Source: Desulfobacterales bacterium
GTDB lineage: Bacteria; Desulfobacterota; Desulfobacteria; Desulfobacterales; JAEINQ01
NCBI GenBank assembly: GCA_016342285.1
Contig: JAEINQ010000001.1
Span: 62,001 to 126,000, forward strand
Reading direction: 5' to 3'
DNA: 64,000 bases
The stretch's first letter is position 1; each line of letters starts with the position of its first letter. Positions 11,284-18,136 of this stretch are shown here, piece by piece. Position numbers and translations under genes: made by a program. The notes below the pieces were generated by a model. That model saw only the letters and a list, made by a program, of their open reading frames with translations, searched no databases and had not been told where the DNA came from.

Positions 11284-12134
11284 TGGGGAGCGGAGGAACG
11301 AAACCGGGGCGCTGTTGGAAAATCCCGAAAATCGGTTTCCTGCGGACAACGGGCCTTTGTGGGGCGCTGATCCTGCTCGGGGTCACCGCCGGGATCGCCA
11401 GGGATCTATCCGAAGCCGAGCTGCGATGGATCGGGTCGCGGATCTTTGCCAACGAATGCGGGGGCCGGGCCGAAGCGCTGGTGGCATGGAATCGGGGCGA
11501 GGCCTTTGCCTCCCTGGGAATCGGGCATTTCATCTGGTATCCTCAGGGACAACACGGCCCCTATGCCGAGAGCTTTGTCGATCTGGTCAGCTTTCTGCGT
11601 CGCCGCAAGATTCCCCTTCCGGCCATGCTGGGCGCAACCGGGTCCCCGGACTGTCCCTGGCCGAATCGCGAGGCCTTTGAGGCAGCCGCCCGAAGCCCGG
11701 AAAAGGCCGAATTGAGGCTGTTTCTTCAGCGCACCATGGACGACCAGACCCGGTTCATGGTCCGGCGCCTTGATGCGGCCCTGCCCCGGATGATCACTGC
11801 GGCGCCTCTAAACCGGCGACAACACCTCCGGCAGCAGTACGAACGGCTGGCCCGGACCCCTGCAGGCTTATACGCCCTGGTGGACTACGTGAATTTCAAG
11901 GGGGAAGGGGTGGCCCCCACCGAGCGGATCGCCGGGCAGGGCTGGGGGCTTTCCCAGGTTCTGGAAGAGATGGATAACCTTCCCAGCGTGGTGGCCCCGC
12001 TGGCCGAATTTGCCCGGGCCGCTGAAACCGTTTTGATCCGGCGGGCCGAGGCCGACCCCCGGGCCATGCTGCGCGACCGCTGGCTGCCCGGCTGGCTGGC
12101 CCGGGTTCGCGGCTACGCCGATCCCAGTCGATGA
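11283..12134 (+). CDS. Exported lysozyme-like protein of unknown family
   Basis: A 283-residue protein whose ATG overlaps the ghrA stop; a TTG at 11280 is the other start. A hydrophobic segment (TTGLCGALILLGVTAGIA, about residues 22-39) acts as signal peptide or anchor. After it come RWIGSRIFANECGG and SLGIGHFIWYPQG, which recall the Glu and the GYGH-like loop of phage-type lysozymes, then a helical region and GEGWG-like GQGWGLSQVL. A murein hydrolase role is inference from these short patterns only. Co-transcribed with ghrA by overlap, though the functions seem unrelated. Confidence 0.72.
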   Translation: MGSGGTKPGRCWKIPKIGFLRTTGLCGALILLGVTAGIARDLSEAELRWIGSRIFANECGGRAEALVAWNRGEAFASLGIGHFIWYPQGQHGPYAESFVDLVSFLRRRKIPLPAMLGATGSPDCPWPNREAFEAAARSPEKAELRLFLQRTMDDQTRFMVRRLDAALPRMITAAPLNRRQHLRQQYERLARTPAGLYALVDYVNFKGEGVAPTERIAGQGWGLSQVLEEMDNLPSVVAPLAEFARAAETVLIRRAEADPRAMLRDRWLPGWLARVRGYADPSR

Positions 12135-12187
12135 CGGGATTTGGAATCCTTGGTAATGCCGACATCGGGATTTATTTAGACAGGATT

Positions 12188-12282
12188 ATAGGGATTGTCA
12201 TATTTCCTTTCCGTTTCAGGTGATTTTCAATCTGTCTGATAAGATCGGCATTTTTGGCTTTTAAAGGTTTGGCAATCCCTAT
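12188..12282. repeat. Short inverted-repeat element, copy 1 of 3
   Basis: Ends ATAGGGATTG and CAATCCCTAT are exact inverted repeats 95 bases apart. The left interior GGATTGTCATATTTCC is shared with the copies at 21886 and 57630. Size and ends suggest a MITE-like or REP-like mobile repeat with no coding capacity. Confidence 0.8.
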
Positions 12283-12461
12283 GTAAAATAACAGCAATGC
12301 TGCCCCAAGTGGGCATTGATAGAGTCGAAAAGCGCATAACATTCTGATTAAGAAGCATTTGCGGCCGGGCTGGGTTCTGTCCGGGGTAACGGGCCCTAAG
12401 CGGCTCAGACAGTTCCGAGCCGCGAGAAGGCACCCTCCTGGCCCTGGCCGGCACCATTTTA

Positions 12462-12484
12462 CCCATATGAAACAGCGAAGAGCC
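12462..12484. repeat. 23-bp dispersed repeat, copy 1
   Basis: Identical over 23 bases to 52373-52395. It starts CCCATATGAAACAGCG; on the other strand it begins GGCTCTTCGC, which resembles insertion-sequence ends. The flanks are not shared. Confidence 0.7.
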
Positions 12485-12858
12485 TGTTTTTTTGACACCC
12501 ACCGGCAGTCTTTTCCTCTCCCGCACCTTCCTTTTTCCTCCAGTCAATTTCCAACCATATGATTTTATGGACAATTTAATTTTTACCCGTTTTGGCCCGG
12601 TAGTTGCATTTTGATATCGTCAGCTTCTCGGGTGCCCGTGCATCTTTTCTACGGCCATCCCCAACCAAATCGAACGGAACCTTTAACCGACGTGATGCGC
12701 CGCGAATACAACGGCAACGCCGGGAAGCTCATCGAAACCAACGGCCGCTTCGCTCCATGGCCTTGCGGGGTGCAGCGGCTTAAAAGCCCGATCCGGTCCC
12801 CATCGGCAAGGAGAGACCTTTGAAAAATGCTCAATTTCGTTCAAGTTCAAGGAAGGCG

Positions 12859-12906
12859 AAAATTTTAACCACAGGAATACACAGCGTATTTCGAGGATTA
12901 AAATTT
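12859..12906. other. AT-rich hairpin before a small gene
   Basis: Arms AAATTTTAA (12860-12868) and TTAAAATTT (12898-12906) are exact inverted repeats around a loop containing ACCACAGGAATACACAG, similar to the CACAAAG repeat family elsewhere in the window. Confidence 0.6.
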
Positions 12907-12968
12907 GAGCCTGACGCCGAAATTGGGCGAAAGGGGGCGTTATGCAAAGGTCTCAAGGAGAAGGCCCA

Positions 12969-13190
12969 ATGACACCCGCATCCCATCTGAGTCGTCCCCA
13001 TTACCGGCAATTTGTCTCCCTGGTGGCCCACCAACACGGATGTATGCTGGTGGACATCGATTTTTCCGGCGGCACCATCCATCTCACCGGCGCCGATGAG
13101 GCCATTCGAAGCTGCGGCAAGGAGCTGGAAAGGCTGATGGGACTCTCCCGGCAAAAGGCCGTGGCGGTCAAGAAATCACCAACGCAATAG
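12969..13190 (+). CDS. Small protein of unknown function
   Basis: A 73-residue protein starting MTPASHLSRPHYRQF. AAGGAG ends 8 bases before the ATG at 12969, better than the in-frame ATG at 12942. Predicted beta hairpin (CMLVDIDFSGGTIHLTG) then a helix (EAIRSCGKELERLMGL). No recognised family and no operon partner; the next gene starts 285 bases later. Confidence 0.55.
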   Translation: MTPASHLSRPHYRQFVSLVAHQHGCMLVDIDFSGGTIHLTGADEAIRSCGKELERLMGLSRQKAVAVKKSPTQ

Positions 13191-13475
13191 GCCGGTGACA
13201 TTGGACAGGCGTTCCGCCTGAAAAAACGGCTGAGACGCGCAATCTGCTTGATCCCCTTCACGGGCTTCCTGCGACGATCTATTTTCCATCCATAAATGGC
13301 CTTATCGCCCAATCCCGGCGTCAACCGGCGTCATCGCTTGTGTGGCTATCGTGCAACGCCTCCGCGAAATGGCACCGATTTTCTTCCCAAATTGGTTGCG
13401 GCTTGTTCGCGCTGGGTTTATCATATCGACCAACGCTTCTTTCCATTGCCTGGGTTTAAAGCCGGATCGTTTAAA

Positions 13476-14504
13476 ATGATAGTAGAAATCGTTGTTTTCC
13501 TGCTGCTTATCGCCTCTGTCGTTGCGTTTTTGACGGTTCGTGCATGGACGCACACCCCCCACGGCCGGCTTGACACGCGGGCCGCCATCTTGCTCAAGGT
13601 TCTGGACCTGAGAAAGGTTGATCTTTTCGGTGAAAACCGGACCCCGGATGAAATTCGACAGTTCTCCAAAAAAAACGGCGCGCCGCTAAAGACCCACCCG
13701 GACTGGGCCGGGGAGATCCGGGACGAAACCATTGCCGGCAAGGAGGGCGCGATTCCGATCCGGCGCTATTGGACTGAAAAGAACTCGCCCTCCCCGGTAT
13801 TGCTCTATTTTCACGGGGGCGGCTGGGTCATGGGGGACCTGGACACCCACGACAATATCTGTCGCGCCCTGGCCCAAAAGACCGGGGCCGTGGTGGTCGC
13901 AGTCGACTATCGCCTGGCACCGGAACATCCATTTCCTGCCGCATTCGACGACGCCTATGCGACCCTGGAGTGGGCCGCGCAAAACGCCGTGGCCATGGGC
14001 GGCGACCCGAACCGGATCTTTGTTGCCGGAGACAGCGCCGGCGCCAATCTGGCCGCCACCGTCAGCCTGGCCGCCCGGGACCGAAAGGGGCCGGCCATTT
14101 GCGGTCAGGCCCTGGCCTACCCGGCCACCGACCTCTCCTCTTTTGACCGGCCGTCCTGCCGGTACTTTGCCGCCGGGTATTACCTTACCCTGGAGTACAT
14201 GGAAGAATTCCGAAACCGCTACCTGCCGCGAATCGAGGACCGCACCGACCCCTATGCCTCGCCCCTGCTGGCCCTGGACCTGAAAAACCTGCCTCCGGCC
14301 CTGGTCATCACCGCCGGGTTCGACATGCTTCGCGACGAAGGCGAGGCCTTTGCTGATGGTCTCCGCAATTCCGGGGTGCCGGTCACGGCAACCCGCTACG
14401 ACGGTATGATCCACGGCTTCCTTTCCATGGACCGTCTCTTTCCCCAGGCCGGCCGGGCCACAGACGGAATCGCCGATTTTGTCCGGAGCCTGAGCTCAAA
14501 ATAA
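13476..14504 (+). CDS. Alpha/beta hydrolase, hormone-sensitive-lipase-family esterase
   Basis: A 342-residue esterase. An N-terminal membrane helix (MIVEIVVFLLLIASVVAFLTV) anchors it with the catalytic domain probably outside. The oxyanion motif HGGGWVMG and nucleophile elbow GDSAGANLA define the HSL (family IV) group; the acid is in AGFDMLRDEG and the His in GMIHGF. It should cleave short acyl esters. The ATG at 13476 is chosen because it opens directly into the membrane helix; an upstream start at 13296 would add 60 residues with no sense of a domain. Confidence 0.88.
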   Translation: MIVEIVVFLLLIASVVAFLTVRAWTHTPHGRLDTRAAILLKVLDLRKVDLFGENRTPDEIRQFSKKNGAPLKTHPDWAGEIRDETIAGKEGAIPIRRYWTEKNSPSPVLLYFHGGGWVMGDLDTHDNICRALAQKTGAVVVAVDYRLAPEHPFPAAFDDAYATLEWAAQNAVAMGGDPNRIFVAGDSAGANLAATVSLAARDRKGPAICGQALAYPATDLSSFDRPSCRYFAAGYYLTLEYMEEFRNRYLPRIEDRTDPYASPLLALDLKNLPPALVITAGFDMLRDEGEAFADGLRNSGVPVTATRYDGMIHGFLSMDRLFPQAGRATDGIADFVRSLSSK

Positions 14505-14703
14505 AAAGCCCGGCCGTTGGGTCCTTCCAGTTTACGATTAGGGGGTTTCTGTTTACGATTACTTTACGATTCTTCTCGTCCTGACCCCCGGTTTTTTATG
14601 ACGATTACATGGTGTTGCCCGTCGATTACAGGCTTTTATCGGTCGATTGCCGTGTGGATAGCTGGAAATATCGGGAATGGAGAACGAGTTTGAAAAAAAC
14701 CGC

Positions 14704-14745
14704 TTGACACCGAAACAACGATGTCATAGTTTGATAACTATCGAA
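14704..14745 (+). promoter_or_regulatory. Promoter with ArsR-type operator before the regulator gene
   Basis: TTGACA at 14704-14709 with a weak -10 (TAGTTT, 17-base spacing) overlaps TTTGATAACTATCGAA at 14730-14745. The core GATA-AC-TATC is palindromic. The reverse orientation of the same core occurs before the downstream gene, so autoregulation by the ArsR protein is inferred. Confidence 0.7.
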
Positions 14746-14780
14746 GTGACGAAATGTCAAACACCTACCAGGGAGGGACC

Positions 14781-15089
14781 ATGGAGATCGAAAAGCTGGC
14801 CAAGGCATTAAAGGCCCTGAGTAACCCGAACCGCCTCAAGATCTACCTGGAGATTGCCGCCAGCCGGGAGAGGAGCTTTTCCGCCGACTGCGAAATCTGC
14901 GGCTGCCCGATTTCAAAAATCATGGAAACGCTCAATATCGGGGCGCCCACGGTCTCCCATCATCTCAAGGAGCTGGTCAACGCCGGCCTGATCATGACCG
15001 AGCGCCAAGGCAAGTTTGTCATCGCCCGGATTAACGAAACAGTGGTGGCCGACGTAAACCGGGCCTTGAACCTGGAAGGCGCACCCTGA
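14781..15089 (+). CDS. ArsR-family transcriptional regulator
   Basis: A 102-residue winged-helix repressor. KALKALSNPNRLKIYLEI is the family opening, and NIGAPTVSHHLKELVNAGLI is the recognition helix region. Cysteines in ADCEICGCPI between the first helices could form a metal or redox sensing site. GGGAGG precedes the ATG at 14781 by about 5 bases; an ATG at 14754 would add nine residues. Its gene is flanked by the same operator on both sides, so it likely controls itself and the dehydrogenase gene that follows. Confidence 0.92.
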   Translation: MEIEKLAKALKALSNPNRLKIYLEIAASRERSFSADCEICGCPISKIMETLNIGAPTVSHHLKELVNAGLIMTERQGKFVIARINETVVADVNRALNLEGAP

Positions 15090-15105
15090 GACCATAGGAG
15101 ATTGG

Positions 15106-15134
15106 GGCCGGCCCTTTTTGCCGGCCATTTTTTG
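15106..15134 (+). terminator. Rho-independent terminator after the ArsR gene
   Basis: Stem GGCCGGC / GCCGGCC with a 7-base loop, followed by ATTTTTTG. It ends 10 bases before the second operator, so the next gene has its own promoter. Confidence 0.85.
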
Positions 15135-15144
15135 GGCCAGACAG

Positions 15145-15160
15145 TTTGATAGTTATCGAA
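15145..15160 (+). promoter_or_regulatory. Second ArsR-type operator
   Basis: TTTGATAGTTATCGAA is the same site as at 14730 with the two central bases in the opposite sense. It lies 34 bases before the dehydrogenase start codon. Confidence 0.7.
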
Positions 15161-15193
15161 TTTATAAAGTTTAAAATCGTAAAGGAGGTAATC

Positions 15194-15625
15194 ATGTCAG
15201 CGGCAATCCACAAGAGGCGCAAACGGACGGCACTGATCACCGGGGCGGCAAAGGGTCTGGGGTACGAACTGGGCAAACTCTACGCCAGGGCTGGGCATGA
15301 CCTGATCCTGGTGGACAAAAACAGCCGGAGCCTGCACCGGGTGGCCGGACAACTGGAAAAAGTCTATTCGGTACAGGTGACAACCGTGGTCCAGGACCTG
15401 ACCGATACCCGGTCGGCGGAGCATCTGAAAGAAACCATCGACGCTGCGGGACGGCGGGTGGACGTGGTGGTCAACCGGGCCGGCTATCGGATTTACGGTC
15501 CCTTTTCCGACCGGGAACTGCTTCGGGAACTGCGGATGGTGAGCGCGGCCTTCCGCATGGACCCGGCCGCCGGCGTCACCGGCCCCATTTCACTTGCCGG
15601 GCTATTTCAAACGGCGACGGTTTAA
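15194..15625 (+). CDS. Truncated short-chain dehydrogenase
   Basis: A 143-residue protein with a strong ribosome site (AAAGGAGG, start ATG 15194). The N-terminal half of a short-chain dehydrogenase is clear: cofactor motif TGAAKGLG, then VVNRAGYRIYGPF in the place of the NNAG motif with Arg for Asn. Normal members have about 250 residues; this one ends before the catalytic YxxxK, and the last 25 or so residues do not resemble the family. A dispersed repeat begins 20 bases after its stop. It is likely a decayed gene that still has its operator and ribosome site. Confidence 0.7.
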   Translation: MSAAIHKRRKRTALITGAAKGLGYELGKLYARAGHDLILVDKNSRSLHRVAGQLEKVYSVQVTTVVQDLTDTRSAEHLKETIDAAGRRVDVVVNRAGYRIYGPFSDRELLRELRMVSAAFRMDPAAGVTGPISLAGLFQTATV

Positions 15626-15644
15626 TACGCAGTAGAAATCCAAG

Positions 15645-15715
15645 TGTGGGCATGGTCAGAGTCAATTGGCGATGCCGAGACACCGATGATGCGAGTGACT
15701 AAAGTGAACTAAAGC
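15645..15715 (+). repeat. Dispersed repeat with GTGACTAAAGTGAACTAAAG tail
   Basis: The segment GGCATGGTCAGAGTCAATTG onward, through TGCCGAGACA, to the GTGACTAAAGTGAACTAAAG end is repeated in reverse orientation at 40042-40108. It starts just after the truncated dehydrogenase gene. Confidence 0.75.
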
Positions 15716-15759
15716 CTGGTCCTCTGGACCACGCGGACGCAACGACTTGACCCGGGGCG

Positions 15760-16725
15760 TCACGCCGCTTGAGCGCCGTAGCGGATGCGGGCCATGAGAT
15801 CAAAGAGAGCCACCCGGTTGGCCGGCGTATGGTCACCGTTAAACTCCCGGTACAGGGCGTCGACATTGATGGCCACCCGTTCCGGGTCGGTCCAATGGGC
15901 GTAAGGGTTGTCGAACAGGCTCCTTGCCGCCTCGTCCGGTGGCATGCCGGCCGTGTGGCACTGGCGGGCCGCTGTTTCCAGATAGCGCCAGTAATCGCGG
16001 ACCGCCTCGACCTGGGCCCGTCCGCAGAGCGGGCCGTGCCCGGGAACGATGGTCTCCGCATCCAGCGTCAGAATCCGTTCGCAGGCGCCAATCCAGTTGC
16101 CCACCGGACCGTCCCACATGATGGGGGTGCCGTTCACAAAGAGAATGTCGCCGGCAAATAGAAGCCGGTCTTCGGGAACCCAGACCATGATGTCGCCACG
16201 GGTATGACAGGGTCCCACCTCCATGAGCCGGAGGGTCTTGCCTCCGATGTCCAGGGTCAGCTCGCCCTGGAAGGTTCGGGTCGGCGGCGTCAACACGATC
16301 CCCTCGAAATCAAAGCGGCCGAAGGCATCGGCAAAATACCGACCCAGCGCCCCCATTTGGTCGGCGGCTTTGAGCATGTCCACCATAAGCTGGGGCGGGG
16401 TTTCGGTGGCAAACTCTTCGGCGCAGGCCTTGGAAGCAACGATTTCAGCCTGGGCAAAAAGCTGGTTGCCATAGCAGTGATCACCGTTGGCGTGGGTATT
16501 GATCACCATGTCCATTTTCGCTGCCGCCGGCACGGCCCCGGCCATGGCGGCCGCCATAGCACGGGTCCGGGCCAGATCGTAGAGGGTATCCACCAGCACG
16601 GTCTTGTCCCGGCCCACCATGAGCCCGGCATTGTTCAACCCCCATGAACCGTCCGGCTGAAGCCAGGCAAAATTCCCGTTTCCCAGATCGTGCAGCCCGT
16701 GGGTGTATCCCTGCTTTTCGGTCAT
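15760..16725 (-). CDS. MBL-fold metallohydrolase
   Basis: A 321-residue metallo-beta-lactamase-fold protein. The metal-binding motif is NTHANGDHCYG, an HxNxDH variant of HxHxDH; later ligands are the His of GPCHTRGD, the Asp of FAGDILF and the His of VPGHGPL. The N-terminus (NFAWLQPDGSWGLNNAGLMVG) matches the cytoplasmic MBL hydrolases of acyl or quinone pathways. Start ATG 16725 follows AAGGAG. Substrate unknown. The downstream 150-base region contains an inverted repeat. Confidence 0.88.
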   Translation of the reverse strand: MTEKQGYTHGLHDLGNGNFAWLQPDGSWGLNNAGLMVGRDKTVLVDTLYDLARTRAMAAAMAGAVPAAAKMDMVINTHANGDHCYGNQLFAQAEIVASKACAEEFATETPPQLMVDMLKAADQMGALGRYFADAFGRFDFEGIVLTPPTRTFQGELTLDIGGKTLRLMEVGPCHTRGDIMVWVPEDRLLFAGDILFVNGTPIMWDGPVGNWIGACERILTLDAETIVPGHGPLCGRAQVEAVRDYWRYLETAARQCHTAGMPPDEAARSLFDNPYAHWTDPERVAINVDALYREFNGDHTPANRVALFDLMARIRYGAQAA

Positions 16726-16763
16726 ATCCTCTCCTTGGATGATGCGGGTGACAAACGGTTCAA

Positions 16764-16829
16764 ACCACAAAGGACACAAAGAAAAAATAGCATATCACCT
16801 GAAAATGGTTGGCTTTGTGTCCTTGTGGT
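16764..16829. repeat. CACAAAG-type inverted repeat, copy A
   Basis: Left arm ACCACAAAGGACACAAAG and right arm CTTTGTGTCCTTGTGGT pair with a single bulge, giving a 17-bp stem and a loop of about 31 bases. Same family as 41354-41430 and the half copy at 27555. Confidence 0.85.
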
Positions 16830-16875
16830 AAATTGGTGTTTTTACCATATCCATCCACTTCGCGATTGCCTGGCA

Positions 16876-17805
16876 TCAGGGCTTCACCAGCCGGTTTCGA
16901 AGCACGCCCAGGCCGTCGATCTCCAGTTCCACCGTGTCTCCGGGGCAAAGAAACCGGCCGTGTTCCAGGCCACAGCCGTTGCCCACGGTCCCCGAGCCGA
17001 GCAGTTCGCCGGGGTAGAGGGTCTCGCAGCGGGAGACATGGACAATGAGATCTTCAAAGCGGTGGTGCATCTGGCCGCTGTGACCCCGTCCCCACTCCTC
17101 GCCGTTGACCCGGGCGATCATGGTCAGGTTGTAGGGATCGGGAATCTCGTCGGCGGTCACCAGATAAGGGCCGATAATGTTTCCCGTGTCAAAGTCCTTC
17201 CCCTTGGCCGGCCCCAGCCGCCCCTTCATCTCCTTGAACTGGGCATCCCGGGCGCTCATATCGTTGAAGATGGTGTAGCCGAAGATATGTTCGCCGGCCC
17301 TGTCCCGGGCAATGTCTTTCCCCTTTTTACCGATGACGATCCCCAACTCACATTCGAAATCCATCAACTCACTGTAGTTGGGCCAGATCACCTCCTGATC
17401 CGGCCCGATCACCGAAAACCGGTTGGCCTTGTAGTAGATCGGCTGCTCGTACCAAACCTTGGGAATTTTCACCAGGCCGAGGCCGAGGATCAGCCCGGCC
17501 AGCTTTCCGAACTGCATGCGAACAAACTGCTCGCCGGCCTGGCGCAGGTGCTTTTCAAAGAGCATGCAGTCACGGATCTGGCGGGGAACGGGCAGGGGCG
17601 CCCGCAACGATACCGACCGCAGGGGAAGGGTGCGCTCGGCCGAGGCCACGGCCTTCCGGGCCGTTTCAAGCCCGTCTGGACCTGCGTCGATGAGATCGAG
17701 CATCCTCGGGAAATCATCGGACAGGTCCACCAGAGTGGTCTCGTCATCCAGCATCGCTCCGACTTTTTCCGGACCGTTCTCATGCACAAAGGTGACCAGT
17801 TTCAT
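16876..17805 (-). CDS. Fumarylacetoacetate hydrolase family protein
   Basis: A 309-residue C-C bond hydrolase, isomerase or decarboxylase of the FAH family. The metal site is clear: MDFECELGIVIGK (Glu-x-Glu), then FNDMSARDAQ (Asp), and KGKDFDTGNIIGPYLV with the conserved lysine, followed by HRFEDLIVHVS and GTVGNGCG. AGGAGG precedes the ATG at 17805; two more in-frame ATGs lie upstream. It lies upstream of the MBL hydrolase gene on the same strand but 150 bases away. Such proteins act in aromatic and dicarboxylate breakdown; the substrate is open. Confidence 0.9.
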   Translation of the reverse strand: MKLVTFVHENGPEKVGAMLDDETTLVDLSDDFPRMLDLIDAGPDGLETARKAVASAERTLPLRSVSLRAPLPVPRQIRDCMLFEKHLRQAGEQFVRMQFGKLAGLILGLGLVKIPKVWYEQPIYYKANRFSVIGPDQEVIWPNYSELMDFECELGIVIGKKGKDIARDRAGEHIFGYTIFNDMSARDAQFKEMKGRLGPAKGKDFDTGNIIGPYLVTADEIPDPYNLTMIARVNGEEWGRGHSGQMHHRFEDLIVHVSRCETLYPGELLGSGTVGNGCGLEHGRFLCPGDTVELEIDGLGVLRNRLVKP

Positions 17806-18136
17806 GTCTTTTCCTCCTGACATCGTAAATCGCCGAACGATGTAAACCAAAGCCATTATGCCCTTTGTTGACGAGTATGCGGCAAAGGGTTTTCCAATGC
17901 AACCACAGGGCGGTCATTAAATACGGGACGTTTGGCCGTCTCGCCATAAATCGAAAACCACCTTCCCCCGTCAGATTCTTGACCAGCCACCATCTTCTTG
18001 TAACCGTTGCCCATCGTTGACAACCGTAAAACCATCTGATTTCATAGCCTTTTCGATCTTTCAACAAGCTGGCACGAATCCTGCTGTTTCTTCTACAGAC
18101 ATTTTTTTCGCCCGAACCAAATGACAAGGGTCCGCA
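17806..18136. other. Intergenic region between divergent genes
   Basis: A gap of 331 bases between the FAH-family gene and the first sensor kinase. It holds the sigma-54 promoter at 18070. No convincing activator palindrome like those before the two chemoreceptor operons was found; GACG-N6-CGTC near 17928 is the best weak candidate. Confidence 0.6.
18070..18085 (+). promoter_or_regulatory. Sigma-54 promoter of the module A kinase operon
   Basis: TGGCAC-N5-CTGCT. The GG and GC pairs are at the exact -24/-12 spacing (12 bases between their first Gs). It lies 52 bases before the kinase start. Confidence 0.75.

Larger units (their letters stand above)
12135..12968. other. 834-base intergenic region rich in repeats
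   Basis: It holds one copy of the approximately 90-bp inverted-repeat element (12188-12282), a 23-bp sequence found again at 52373, and a hairpin at 12859-12906. A 70-codon open frame at 12611-12823 has no family resemblance or ribosome site and may be gene debris. Confidence 0.7.

Noticed and set aside
12611..12823. 70-codon plus-strand frame (HLFYGHPQPNRTEPL region)
   Set aside because: No ribosome site, no partner and a repeat-rich setting; at best gene debris.
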